From: Neoceratodus forsteri
Taxonomy: Eukaryota; Chordata; Ceratodontiformes; Ceratodontidae
Direction: 5' to 3'
Assembly (NCBI GenBank): GCA_016271365.2
Contig: CM028129.1
Coordinates: 841,606,001-841,670,000, forward strand
Length of the DNA: 64,000 nucleotides
Below the pieces are notes generated by a model, which had not been told where the DNA came from, made no database searches, and saw only the letters and a list, made by a program, of their open reading frames with translations. Every line of letters starts with the position of its first letter. Positions within the stretch are counted from its first letter, which is position 1. Positions 32,718 through 44,700 of this stretch are shown piece by piece. The position numbers were made by a program, and so were the translations under genes.

Positions 32718-33585
32718 ATGTGGAGAGTGGTGCAATGCACTGGCTGTGGAGCAGCAGTCTGGAGGCTGCATTGCTGCCCTATTTGCAGGCACCTCTCTGG
32801 TCTGAGGGAGGAGGAGGTTGCTCGTCTCCATGCTGACCTGGCAAGGATTTGGGAAACCAGCTCCCCCACCCAGGGACCACCCAGGCCACCACCACTACCT
32901 CAGAGGTTGCCAAGAAAGAGGAGTGGTTGGAACACAGTGGGCTCAGGGAGGGTGAGGGTGGTGGAAAAGAGGCACATTCCTCCAGTTGTGCCTCTCCACA
33001 ATTCATTCACCACTCTGGTGGAGCATGGTTCCTCTATGGAGGTTCCTGCAGTGGAGACCAAGAAGGATGCTGGGAACCTCCACAATGGTGACCCACAGGA
33101 GGGTGACACAGGACCCCACAGGGGAAGGAAACAACTCCTGGTGGGGGACTCAATTGTTAGGTGGGTAGAACTGAGGGAGGAAGGGGGAAAGTGAGGTAAG
33201 GTGCCTGCCCAGCGCCATGGCTTGGAGGGACAGGAAATTAATCCTCAGGATCATGGGAGCAGCTGCAAGGGGGAGTGAGCTGGATGTCATTATCCACCTA
33301 GGGACAAATGACCTGGCTGAGAATGGGATCAGAGCAGTGCAACAGGAGTTTGTGGAGTTGGAGAGGGGCCTTAGACAAGTAGCAGACATGGTAACTTTCT
33401 CAGAAGTGCTACCTGTCTATGGCATGGATGAGGCTAGGGTACTGTGCACCATGGGATTCAATGACTGGTTAAAAAACTTAAACTTAAAAAGCTCAGGGAT
33501 TTGGCTTCACTGGGGACTGGGGCTCCACCTGAAGGGATGCAGGCTTATACTGGTGCAATGGTCTGCATCTATCCAGGAGGGTTAA
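32718..33585 (+). pseudogene. CR1-D ORF1 with zinc-binding motif and SGNH esterase domain, one break
   Basis: Starts MWRVVQCTGCGAAVW. The N-terminus has a four-cysteine pattern (CTGC then CCPIC), followed by a Glu/Leu-rich segment, a Pro-rich linker and the esterase: LLVGDSIVRWV (catalytic Ser block) at about 33137-33170. A stop near 33192 and a frame change lead to IHLGTNDL (33295-33318) and FSEVLPVYG (33400-33425), then a GLHLKG block near 33523-33540 that supplies the terminal His. Only the break near 33190 separates the parts, so this ORF1 keeps all the esterase blocks that copy B has lost. Confidence 0.82.
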
Positions 33586-33879
33586 TCAGGATTGTAGGTG
33601 ATAGATTTAAATGCTTCATTGGCAAGCATTTAAACTAGTCAAGGGGGGAGGAACTGAAAAGGAGAAAGGAAATCCTACCCCCCCAAAGAAATCAGGGTAG
33701 TTAGTGAGGTAAACACCAAGATAAAGCAATTGATAATGAGAAGGGCAGGGGTAACTGGAGAAAAAGACAATGGCAGTAAGGACAGAGATGGGGCAAAAAG
33801 AAATAAAGCCATAAAAAATGGAGGGTAATGAGTACCAATGCCTATAGTCTAGGTGAAAAGCTCCCTGAAATGTTGCCTT

Positions 33880-36530
33880 GATGGAAGAGGGATGCCTGGA
33901 TATGATGGCAGTCACTGAACCATGACTGGGATGTCAACATACCAGAGTACACAATCTACAGGAGGGACAGGGAGGGAAAAAAAGAAGGAGGAGTAGCTCT
34001 CTATGTAAAGTAAGGGATCAAAGCAACAGAACTTAAGGGTAAACAGGGAGGAGAGGAGGCACTGTGGGTCACCCTGGAGACTGGAAATGGCACCACAATC
34101 CATGCAGGAGTCGTATGCAGACCCCCATCTCAGGGGAGGAAATGGACAAGGAAATGATAGAAAGCATTCTTAGGATGGCAGTGAAAAGGGAGATATTGCT
34201 GATGGGGGACCTGAATATGCCAGATGCTAACTGGAGCACCTTTGCTGCAGCCACATCCAAGAGTAGGGCCATTCTCAATGCCCTACATGGGGCATGCCTC
34301 AGACAGCTAGTTTTGGAATCCACTCAGGAGGGAGCAATCTTGGACCTGGTACTCTCAAATGGGGATGGACAGAGGATCTCCAATCTTGAAGTGGGTAGCC
34401 ATCTAGGAACTAGCGACCACCAAATAGTGTGGTTCACGATAAACTTAGCTGTAGAGTCAAGCCATACAAAAGTGAAGATTCTGGACTTCAGGAGGGTTGA
34501 TTTTGTCAAAATGGGAGAGTGCCTCAGAAAAGTACTAGCAAACAGGCAAGAAGGTGGGGTAGAGCAACAATGGGGAAACATCAAAACCACCATCACAGAG
34601 GCAACAAGCCTTTGTGTGAAGCAAATAAACAAATCAAAACAAAATAAAAAAACACTATGGTTCTCAAAAGAAGTGGTAGGGAAGGTTAGGGAGAAAAAGA
34701 TAGCATTCAGGAAGTACAAGGAAACACAGAAGGAGTAGGACAGAGAACTGTACCAGTTAATATAGAAGGAAGTGGGGAAGGCAGTCAGAATAGCAAAGGC
34801 CCAAATGGAGGAAAAGATAGCCAACTCAGTTAAGAAGGGAGATAAAACCTTTAATAGGTACATTAGGGAGCAAAGAAAAACTAAGGCAGTGATAATGAGG
34901 ATGAATAAAGGGAGGTGGGTGGGCAGAGAGCAACAGAGAAAAGCAGGATACTGAATGAATACTTCTGCTCAGTATTCACAATGGAAGAGCAGGGGAGATA
35001 CCTAATCCAGTCAATAGAAGCACTCTGGATGGGGGGTTGATATAAGTCCTTTCACAGAAGAAAGGGTTCTGAAAGAACGCTTAAAACTGAAAGTGGATAA
35101 AGCAATGGGGCCTGATGGGATTCACCCCAGAATTCTGAAAGAACTAAGGGAAGAACTAGTAACACCACTGACTACCTTTTTTAATAAATCATGGGAGGAT
35201 GGTCGGTACCTGAAGACTGGAGGAGGGTGAATGTGATTCCCCTTCACAAAAGTGGGAGCAAGACAGAGGCAGGAAACTACAGACCTGTCAGTTTGATCTC
35301 AGTGACAGGGAAAATGATGGAATCACTTCTGAAGGAAAGAATTGTTGAGTACCTACAGGCCAGTGGGGCACAGGCAGCATAGATTCACAGCAGGAAGGTC
35401 ATGTCAGACAAATCTAATTGATTTCTTTGACTGGGTGACCAAAGTAGTAGACCAGGGAGGGGCTGTGGACATGGCCTACCTAGACTTTAGCAAGGCATTT
35501 GACACAGTCCTGCACAAAAGATTAATAAACAACTTAGCCAGCCTGGGAGTGGGTCCCAGGGTGGTAGCCTGGGTAAAACATTGGCTGGACAACAGGACAT
35601 GAAGGGTAATAGTTAATGGAGTCCACAGTGAAGAAAGGGGGGTTAATAGTGGGGTACTGCAGGGTTCAGTACTGGAACCAGTCCTTTTTAATGTCTTTAT
35701 AAGTGACATTGCAGAGGGACTGGAAGGAAAAGTATGTCTCTTTGCAGATGACACAAAGATCTGCAACAGGGTTGATATGCAAGGTAGGGTGGAAAGGATG
35801 AAAAGGGACTTGGCAAGGTTGGAGGAATGGTCAAATGTATGGCAGCTTAGATTCAATGCAAAGAAGTGCAAGTTAATGCACCTGGGAAACAAAAACCCAG
35901 GGAAGAGTACATAATGGGGGGTGAGATACTGACAACAACAAAAATGGAAAGGGACCTGGGGTAGTCATATCAGACAACCTAAAGGTGGGACAGTAATGTG
36001 AGAAGGCAGTAAGAAGGGCTGGGGGGATACTGGAAAGCATAGGGAGAGGCACCACCAGTAGAAAACAGGAAGTTGTTGGCCCTCTGTACAGACAGTTGGT
36101 AAGAACACATCTGGAGTACTGTGTACAGTTCTGGATACCCCATTTCCGCAAAGACAGACAGGGTGGAGGCTGTCCAGAGGACGGCAACCAAAATGGTGCA
36201 GGATCTGCACCAGAAGACGTATGAAGAAAGACTAAAACAGCTTAAGATGTATAGCCACAAGGAAAGGAGAGAGAAAGTGGGAACATGATAGAAACTTTCA
36301 AGTACCTCAAGGGAATCAACAAAGTCCAAGAGGGTAGCATCTTTCAGAAAAAGAGATGTGCAAGAACAAGGGGGCAGAATTTGAAGATAGAGGGGAGGAT
36401 GGCTCAGGGGTAAAGTGAGGAAGTATTTCTTCACAGAGATGGTTGTAGATGCATGGAACAGCCTTCCTGAGGAGGTCATAGAGTCAAAAACAGTGGGGGA
36501 ATTCAAGAATGCATGGGACAGACATAAGGC
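33880..36530 (+). pseudogene. CR1-D ORF2: endonuclease plus reverse transcriptase, broken
   Basis: The endonuclease spans roughly 33880-34480 (LMGDLNMPDANW, SDHQIVWFTI). The linker has TLWFSKEVVGKVREKKIAFR (34655-34715). The reverse transcriptase contains VPEDWRRVNVIPLHKSGSK, AGNYRPVSLISVTGKMMESL, MAYLDFSKAFDTVLH, and SVLEPVLFNVFISDIAEGL followed by LFADDTKIC (intact FADD, near 35738-35765). The C-terminus includes EEWSNVWQLRFNAKKCKLM and, after more frame breaks, the LEYC block near 36110. At least five frame changes or stops. Confidence 0.85.
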
Positions 36531-36923
36531 ATTTCTAGTTGGGGGTAGGAGGAAGTAGGTTGTTGGTTAACTAGGATCTGCAGCTTATCCATTAGGTAGG
36601 GAAATGGACAGACTAGGTGGGCCAAGCAGTCCTTATCTACCATCACATTCTTTGTTTCGATGTTTCAATTCTTTCCTTCAGTAGTGATTCTATTACTTTG
36701 CACACTACCGAAGTTAGATTGACAAGGTCTATAATTTCCAGCCTCCCCTCTGTTCCCAATTTTTGTGGAATGGGACTGCATCAGCCCTCCTCCCATCTCC
36801 CGGGAACTCTCTCATTTCTAGTGATATGTTGAACAGGGGTGTCAGAGGTGCAGCTCACTCCTCCTTGAGTCCCTCAGCAACCTAGGGTGTACCCCATCTG
36901 GTCCCATTGCCTTGTCTACTTTT

Positions 36924-37691
36924 TTTAAAATTTAATAAACTTTGTTAAGTTTTACAAACAAGTACAATACATCAAACCACTAATATCAAAAACAAACAAC
37001 CGCCCCACCCCTCCCTGAGTGGAGTGATTGGCATAAAAACAGGACATTGACATAACATTGACCTGTAAATCAAATACTCAGAGGACCCAACCAAGCAGAT
37101 TAAATAGGACAAAAAAGGAAAATAAAAATGATCATCCATCAGGTGCCACTCCAGAAGAGTGTAGAGAGTATAAGGTGAGCAGTCTACCTCATTTCTTTTC
37201 ACATAAGTCAAGCCTATTGCAGAGACTGGCTATCATTTTCTCTAACCTTAAGTTTAACTGAAGTTCTTGCAGCCATTCATGGTATGAAAGCGACACTTGG
37301 TCAGCCCAAAGGACATGTCGTTTAACTGATAAGGAAAGCATGGCTATATGATACTTCCTTTCCTGTACCACTATCCCTGTGTAATCTCCAACAATTCAAA
37401 CTTTGGGCATAAAAGATCCTTCTAAGCCTAAAAGAGGGTTTGCCCCAGCTTTAATCTGAGCCCATAATGGAGCCACTTTAGTGCATTCCCATAAAATATG
37501 AAGTAAAGAGCCCTCAGTTTGTCCACACCATGTGTGAAGGGGAGAGCCCAGTCTACCCATCTTATTCACGTTTTACAGGTGTATAGTAAATATTGTATAA
37601 GATGTAGAATTGAGTAAGGTGGAGTTTACCATTAGGGATGAATCTGTAGAGATATTCCCATATCTTCTTTCAATTAGAGATATATTGTGGA
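36924..37691 (-). mobile_element. L1-type LINE fragment with 16-bp target duplication, inserted in CR1-C
   Basis: The 16-bp sequence TGCCTTGTCTACTTTT occurs at 36908-36923 and 37692-37707, an exact target duplication of the length usual for L1. On the minus strand the fragment ends in an A/T-rich tail. It encodes the C-terminal end of an L1 ORF2: MGRLGSPLHTWCGQTEGSLL, HILWECTKVAPLW (the Cys/His-containing tail motif), then WADQVSLSYHEWLQ. About 770 bp remain, a strong 5' truncation. Confidence 0.82.
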
Positions 37692-38243
37692 TGCCTTGTC
37701 TACTTTTAATTGTGGCAGTTCCCTTAGGACTCTTTCCACTTTAAAAGGGCAAGTGTCCACTTCCTTTCCCTTGATGCCCTTGTCTTTTATCATTGGACCG
37801 TTACCTACCCCCCCATGAATACCAAACAGACGTATTTGTTCAATATGGCCAATTTTTGGTGGTCTTCCTCCACACACACCCCTTCATCCCATTTCAGCCT
37901 TACTATCCCTCCCTTGATCTTTCTATTTTCGCTTATGTATCTAAAAAATGTCTTGTCCCCTTTTTTTTACTGATTTGGCAATATTCTCCTCTGTTTGCAC
38001 TTTTGCTCTCCTAACTGCCTTCCCTGCCTCTTTTTGTTTCTCCTGATAAATCTTCCTATTCTCTTCTTTCTGTTTTTTTATGCTTTCTAAAAGCCAGTTT
38101 TTTTTTGCTCTTACTTTTTCTGCTACCTCACTAGAGAACGGTAGTATTTTCTTTTTACTCTTACCCTTGCTAACCTGCCTGACACAGAGATCTGTAGCTT
38201 TTTCAGTACCCTCCTTTATTTTCACCCACTGGTCCTCCACTCT

Positions 38244-38466
38244 GAGGCCGGGAGATCAGAGGGCTGTGGGTTCAGTTCCCACATCTGGCACTTGGGTTAA
38301 TATCCTAGTACTGACACTGTAGTGCAGCATGAGAGGGGTGCTGCACTTCTGAGGTGCCGTCTTTTGGATGAGACATTAAACTGAGGTCCCATCTGCCTGG
38401 ATTGGTGGTAGTTCAGGTAGATGTTAAAGATCTCATGGCACTTAGCGAAAAGAGTAGGGGGAATTT
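38244..38466 (+). mobile_element. Deu-like SINE, 5' part (split by Tx1 insertions; remainder from 44501)
   Basis: The head has a polymerase III B box, GGTTCAGTTCC, at 38269-38279. The body contains GGTGCCGTCTTTTGGATGAG, ACATTAAACTGAGGTCCC, ATGTTAAAGATCTCATGGCA and AAAGAGTAGGGG, and resumes at 44501 with AGAGTAGGGGAATTTCCCCG and GTGTCCTGGCCAAATTTCCC. This wording is familiar from ancient SINEs of sharks, coelacanth and other vertebrates that share the Deu central domain. The family name is from memory and should be treated as probable. It is inserted in CR1-C. Confidence 0.7.
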
Positions 38467-38609
38467 TATTGAAAACACAACAAAGTATATTACATCCATC
38501 ATTACATAATACAAAACAGAAAAAGGAGAATTCAAAAAACATACATATGTATTAATTCATACAGAAACCCCAAAATACAAAAAAGGAAATATAACCAGGC
38601 CCTCCCTAT
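38467..38609 (-). mobile_element. Short Tx1-type LINE 3' fragment
   Basis: About 140 bp lying between two identical 20-bp copies of GAAAAGAGTAGGGGGAATTT (38447-38466 and 38610-38629). Its composition and layout follow the 3' end of the longer Tx1 element next to it (ACAACAAA, CATACA-A-GTATTAA-type words, A-rich on the plus strand). It appears to be a separate, severely truncated insertion at the same target. Confidence 0.6.
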
Positions 38610-38850
38610 GAAAAGAGTAGGGGGAATTTAATTAAAAGTATAACAAATCCTATATAATATTGTATTATATCATACAAAAGCATAAAAAAGAAAAAAATAA
38701 GCACATAAATAAATATTTTGCCATGCAAAAAAACCTAAAACAAAATTAAGTACAGTTCATACCATAGCAACAATAGTTAAATCATATTGCAACACCACAA
38801 AAAAAAAAAAAAGCCTAAAGACTTTGTATCAACCCAAAATAACATACATA

Positions 38851-41800
38851 TCAAGGAATATAAGCAAAGGAACCCCAAAAAGCCTCCCACTGGGTGTGAG
38901 AAAATCGAGATTTCTCCACAATTCTCAGTTTACTAATTTCAGTTTCCACCATATAAACTAAAGTAAGAGGAAGAATAAATTTTTGTTGCAATACTAATCT
39001 ACACCTACAAATCCATATCCAATACAGAAAAAAGGAGTGTAATACTTGCAAGGTATCATTAACACCCGCCAGTCCCACTGGTGTGAAGGAACCATAATAA
39101 AGGCTCTCACTGGAAGGTGGAAGTATAAAATCAGGCTTCCAGCAGTGCTTAACAATGTCCCAAAATTCCATTGCAAATGTACAGTGAAAATATAGATGAT
39201 CCATAGTTTCCAATATAGATGCACATGAAACTCTCGGACAAAAACGTTCTGACAGAGATTTGTGTTTTTGGTTACTCTTAACATTAATCCTACCATGGAT
39301 ACCTAACCAAACAACATCCCACATGTGCAAAGGTATACGGGGGTTTACAATATATCTAGAAATATGTAACTGTACAGTTTCAGATAGCAACAAAAAAGGA
39401 TTATCATAAAAAAAATTCCCCAAGATAAATGTGTACAGAGTCTTCCTAGGAAATCTCAATACGGTCCCCCAGCTAATATCCCAACTCTTGATTTTATCAA
39501 AAATCCCACACCATCATTCTGACAGTTGGGGGCATCTTTTATTCTTATGCACAAAAGATGCATGTTTCCATTCCTGTAAAACACCTTGTAACGGGCCAGA
39601 AACAAGTAGGCTCCAAATCTTCGAAACATTCCTAACTACAGGTACTACATTTGAATAAAAAAAAATTAAATAAAAAAAAAGAATCGGTTCAACATTCTCA
39701 AACCCCCAGCTTTATAATCCAAATACAAAATATTACGTTTGATGGGGTTCAAGCGACTGCCCCAAATCCCACAAAAAAAACATCTCATCAGAGCCACCTC
39801 CAAAGATTTAGGAAGTAAATAAACATTACTAAGGTAAAGAAAAATCGGAACTAAATATGACTTAATAAGAAACACCCATTTCTTCTTAGACAAAGTGTTT
39901 CTATTCCAACATTGTACCTTAGAATTACCAGCCTGCAATGCTAATGACCAATTATCCACTGCACTATCCCGGCCACCAAAATATATACCCAAAATTTTAC
40001 AAGGTTTATTTCCGATTATAATATCGCCTACCTTAAAAGAAAACTTGGGTAAACCAGAAATAGGAATACATTGAGTTTTCGAAGTATTGATACGAGCACC
40101 CATAACTTTGCCCAATTCAGTAAAAATCCTACAAGCCGTCGACATAGATGCAATATCAGGCAACAAAAGGCACAAATCGTCTCATGGCTATAACTTTAAA
40201 AACCCTCATCCAAGCAAATAGCAGGAATCAAGGGGGACCTGTAGAATAATACATAGCAAGGGATCAAGGGCAAAACACAAAAGAGGGCTAGCTGCACCCT
40301 GCCGGACCCCTCATTACCCTATGCATCCCACTCCTCCAATCATTATCCAATGGGATCACATACGCCAAAGCGTAACATAGCTGAACCCATTGCACAAAAC
40401 ATCCAGATTACCAAAGGCTCTCAAACATTCCCATAAATAATCATGCGTCACCCCATCAAAAGCCTTAGCTTGGTCCAAACTCACTAAATAACCATCCAAA
40501 CCACCTGAGATACCCAAGTCCATAATTTCTGATATAAATCAAAGCATCAAAATCTTCCTCCTGAACAGCACAAAATTGAAATTCACTAATCAAGGTAGGC
40601 ATAATCAATGACAACCGATTACCAAGAAGTTTGGAAAATCTTAAAATCAACATTCAACAATGTTAGGGTCTCAATTCCCAATATCAGAATGATCCCCTTT
40701 TTTAAATAAAAAAATCAATAAACCTTCATACATCTGTGAAGGTAAAAGTACCTCTGAAATCAGAGTATTATATAATGCTAACAACACATCAGGCATTAAG
40801 CACCATAAAACTTTATATAATTCTCCAGGCAGCCCATCAGAACCAGGAGATATCTCATCCTTAAGGGAAATAATAACATTTTCTAATTCCAGCTTAGTAA
40901 AGCCTGAACCATCGAAACCTGGTCCCAGTGTTCCAACCTAGGAAGGTCCCCTCAAAACTTGTGACACACAATCAAAATCTAGACCAGGTTCCCCAAAACA
41001 CGATCCACATGTTTATTCAAAAAATCCATAATGCTCACATTATCTTTAAGTATCTTATGATTCATATCTTGCAACTCCGTAAAAAGTCTTTTATCAATCC
41101 GCTCCCTGCATGACAGGAAAGGGTTCACTTGAGCAGATTTACCATGTGTCCCAAAGGACTGTTCCTGTATCAGGGAGGTCATCCGACTATACTGAAACTG
41201 AACCATCCGTTGTTTGACACATGCAATATCTTTAGATAAGTCAGTACCCAAATCAGTCTGTGTAGAGATCAAGGACTGCAAAGATTTCCGTTAAGGATAA
41301 ATATGCAGCCTGATTCGTTTCAGATCTTAACCTACCTTTCGCCTGAAAATACCCAATCAAGCACCCTTTAAAATCCTCCCACCAACTAACCAAATCATCA
41401 TGTAAAACTATCGTTGTAACACGGTCACTAATAATAACTGCTAAATCTTGCAATACTTCAGGAGCACGTAAAAGTGAAACATTAAGCTTCCAAAAAACCC
41501 GGACCTTTCGTTCTGCAAAAAGGAGTATCTAGTTGAATACCAATCATAACATGATCAGAAGATTCAATGGGGACATAAAGTAAATGGGTTATAAACAAAT
41601 CCTTTTTAACAAAAAGAAAATCAATACGTGAGGATAAGCTCCCCTTAAAAAAGGTAGGCCTTGCCTTAGCATGACCATATGAGTGAGAATCTTTCAAACC
41701 CGCTAATGAAAGAATTGATTTTAAACAAATCTTATTGCAATATTGCTTCCCAACATCAGTCTTATGCAGAAAATTTATATTAAAGTCCCCACCAAAAAAA

Positions 41801-42199
41801 TAATTGCCTACCAGTATACAAATAGGGCCGAACCTTTTTCAGCAAAGAAATTCTGAGGGCTTTCATCTGGGGACCATATATAGAAATCAGTCTGCAAGGA
41901 AAATCACATACAATGACATCCACCAATAAAGCCCTAGTCGGTTGTATATCCACCAAACGCAACAGCCGAACATCAGAAGTTGCAAAACAAATCCCTATCC
42001 CACTACATGTCTCTTCCCCAAAGGACCAAAATGATTTACCCCAACGCCAGTCTCTAATAGCACTGGAGGTATCAAGTACAGTAGACAAACGCGTATCCTG
42101 TAAAAGAAAAATATCATAATGCAAACTAGAGAGAATACCAAAAGTCGAAAGACTCCTTCTGCGAGATTTTAAACTATTGACATTTAAAGAAACAATCAA
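38851..42199 (-). pseudogene. Tx1 ORF2: endonuclease, reverse transcriptase and C-terminal domain, broken
   Basis: From 42199 on the minus strand: MIVSLNVNSLKSRRR and DIFLLQDTRLS (endonuclease start), CRLISIYGP; then SRIDFLFVKKDLF and SSDHVMIGI (endonuclease end, 41697-41482). A region between endonuclease and reverse transcriptase covers 41453-40979. Reverse transcriptase pieces follow: SLDQAKAFDGV-like text near 40450-40500, FQFCAVQEEDFDALIYI, and a DDLCLLLP catalytic remnant at 40170, then thumb and LGIYFGG (40175-39666). The C-terminal 202-codon frame (39459-38851) has the Cys/His block CPRVSC and HLYFHCTFAMEFW. Several stops and frameshifts. Confidence 0.83.
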
Positions 42200-44466
42200 T
42201 AATGGAGAAGGGTCAAGGAGGGGGGTTTAAGCAATTTATTACTTGATTGAGTAACATGCTTTCTGGCAGCCGGCAAGTCACGTACAGAAACCTGTACAGG
42301 ACAAGACGACGCCATCATAGGAGAAAAGAGAACAGGAGGCAAATCCATCAATGGCTGTGCTGTATCTACTTGATCCCCCCATGATGCAAGCACAGAAAAA
42401 CGATTACCCAAAGGTAAAGGAGAAACAGGGGTGCATTCTTCCTCTTTACCTTTCACATGTGCTGATGGTAAATTAGCATCAAGGTCTCGAAAAGATTCAC
42501 GATCTCGGTCATCAGGGAACACAGCATCCGATGATAAAGTAAGCTGACCAGGGCTCTGTAAGATAGAAACCCTTTGGGGAGACCCCAGAGGGGTAACAAA
42601 AGGTGTTTCTTTCTCCCCCGGATATGATCCAGCAGGGGTTCTGAGGGAGAGACACCATTCAACTCAGCAGACACTAAATCAGAAGGAACTGTCTTAGACT
42701 GCACTAAATCATGGGTAGCAGAAGGATCGACGTGCCTTACACCCACATGCATCCCACCCCTACCTCTACCTCTCCTTTTCCCCCTAAATAAATCCTCTGT
42801 AAAAGAACCTTTGTTCCTCATGTGATCTGCTCTAGCTTGTGATATAAAATATTCCTGATCAGAAGACTCATCCACATCAATATTATTCCAAGGACATTCT
42901 GAAAAGGAGTGATCAACCTCATTACATAAATTGCATACGGGGGGGGGCCACACCGTCAGCAATCGAATGACCTAATGTACCACATTGAAAGCATTTAATC
43001 TGAGTACAAGATGTGTTCAAGTGAGTTAAGGAACCACACTTAAAACAGCTTTTAGGTTGACCCGCATAAAATATGATACCCCTATCCCTCCCCCAAAAAA
43101 ATGAACTCGGCAAATGCTGAATGCCCTCATCAGATTGTTGTAATTGTACACGAATAGTCCAACCCCCAGTCCAAAAACCATTCCCATCCATAATAGGTTT
43201 AGGCTTATCTTGAACCCGACACCTTTTCTCCAACCAAAAAAGAATGTTTGCAATATTCACTCCTTCGTTCGGAAAAAGAATGGTCACAGTCTTGACTGTA
43301 GGTTTGGTAATCAGAATGGCCTGAAAATCTTTCCAATCAGCATGGTTTTTCAAGTCATAATACAGCCTCCAAAATTTATCAAGGGAAACCACAGAACAGA
43401 AACTAATGTCATAGTTACGTTCACCAGGAGGATGGATAAAGGCATAGACCTCAGCTGGGGAAAAACCCATTGAGCCAAGGAGCAGCGTTTTCCCCACCCA
43501 AAGTCTATCAGGAGTCTCTGGGGCAGTTCCACAATATCTAAGCCGTACTAAAAACCTGCGTTTCGCAAATTCGGCAGGTTTCCTAAATAAGCCTGCATAC
43601 GAAGAAACGCCAATTTTGGCGGGCTTTACAGTACTCACAGAAGAATGTTCAATGCCATTTGGATCTTGAGCAGGCGAACAGCTTACGTAGGGAGGCCCAC
43701 CAACTTTTGATGTAGATGCCGAAAGTTCTGTAGAGGGACAGTGACCTGGTGAAACGGACGAAGGAGTTGAGGCTTCACCAGCATCTGGCGCAGCCGAAAA
43801 AACAACAGCCTCACCCTGGGATTGCGCATCCGCAACAATGACCATCGGGGACTTAGACTTCGGACCAACCACTGTAAACCGTGCATCCACAGTATGCTGA
43901 TGTGTACCACCAGGAATAGGAATAGGAATAAGCGGGTCCGGGATCCACCTGTCACCCACCCACTTCCAGCCCGCCTGAGTGAGAGCCTCTCCTGGAGACC
44001 ATAACGGTAGAGTGCAAGACAACTCAGAAACAGTATCCAGACCAATATTATCAGGTATCAAAGACCTTCCAGGAGAAGGCGTAGCATGGTGTTGCTCAAA
44101 GCGTTTCCCTTCAGACTGAAATGGACTAGTCTGGGAGCGTTTACGTTTATTTCACTCAGCCTCCAATTCCATTTGACAAATATGAAAGTCCTTTTCAGCC
44201 GTATTAATCAAATCCATTAAGTACACTTTCTTTTTAACCAATTCTTCCTGCAACAATATCTCAGCAGAAGTATCCATATCCAAGCAAGAGTCAGTATCCA
44301 CAGCATCGAAAATAGACAGGGAATTACCATCGTCACATACAGCCCCTGTATCCAGCGCCTCCGCAACTGTAGAAACTTCCTGAGCTCCAAGCCTGGAGCA
44401 AATCTCCTCCTCAATAAGCACACATCCTTCCTCAGGCACCATCTCCGACCAACTGAGGTCCGCCAT
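42196..44466 (-). pseudogene. Tx1 ORF1, nucleic-acid-binding protein with CCHC zinc knuckles, two or three breaks
   Basis: Probable start MADLSWSEMVPEEGC at 44466. One in-frame stop lies near 44150; the frame then runs open for 379 codons (44061-42922). The middle is an RNA-binding-like region (RRFLVRLRYCGT, FWRLYYDLKNHADW). It ends in zinc knuckles CFKCGSLTHLNTSC and CFQCGTLGHS. A frameshift at a run of nine G (42938-42947) separates the next knuckle, CNLCNEVDHSFSEC, in the following frame (42962-42453). The C-terminus ends at 42196, overlapping the ORF2 start by a few bases. Tx1-type ORF1 proteins coat the element RNA. Confidence 0.83.
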
Positions 44467-44500
44467 CTCTGCTAACGGACAGACAGCGCCACCCGTCCCC

Positions 44501-44700
44501 AGAGTAGGGGAATTTCCCCGGTGTCCTGGCCAAATTTCCCTCATTCACTAAAAATACCACCAACAGCTTAATTTGGTTCAAGGTTAGTTGGCTTTCATCT
44601 GTATCCCTTCCCCCGGGTCATGCCTGAAAATAGGCAGGATTTGTCTAGTGCACTTACCCAGTCAACAAAAACTAAAATAAAATAAATAAAAAAATAAACT
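44501..44700 (+). mobile_element. Deu-like SINE, 3' part
   Basis: Continues the SINE from 38466: AGAGTAGGGGAATTT is the duplicated target, then CCCCGGTGTCCTGGCCAA and TTTCCCTC. It degrades into an A-rich stretch around 44670-44700, after which CR1-C resumes. The exact end is uncertain. Confidence 0.6.

Larger units (their letters stand above)
32165..36664 (+). mobile_element. CR1 LINE copy D, full length or nearly so, inserted in CR1-C
   Basis: About 4.5 kb in sense orientation: 5' UTR (32165-32717), ORF1 (32718-33585), ORF2 (about 33880-36530) and 3' UTR ending in ACATTCTTTGTTTCGATGTTTC. CR1-C sequence flanks it on both sides in the opposite orientation. Divergence from copy A is visible but most motifs remain readable, so D is younger than C. 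Confidence 0.85.
38630..44500 (-). mobile_element. Tx1-group L1 LINE, about 5.9 kb, inserted in the SINE
   Basis: Minus-strand element with ORF1 (about 44466-42196) and ORF2 (42199-38851) in the expected order, nearly complete. The target sequence AGAGTAGGGG(G)AATTT occurs at its left edge (to 38629) and at 44501-44515. The zinc-knuckle ORF1, the APE endonuclease and the L1-like C-terminus fit the Tx1 branch of L1 known from frogs and fishes. Confidence 0.85.

Noticed and set aside
34324..36506. Long minus-strand ORFs across CR1-D
   Set aside because: They are antisense shadows of CR1-D ORF2, which has the recognisable motifs on the plus strand.
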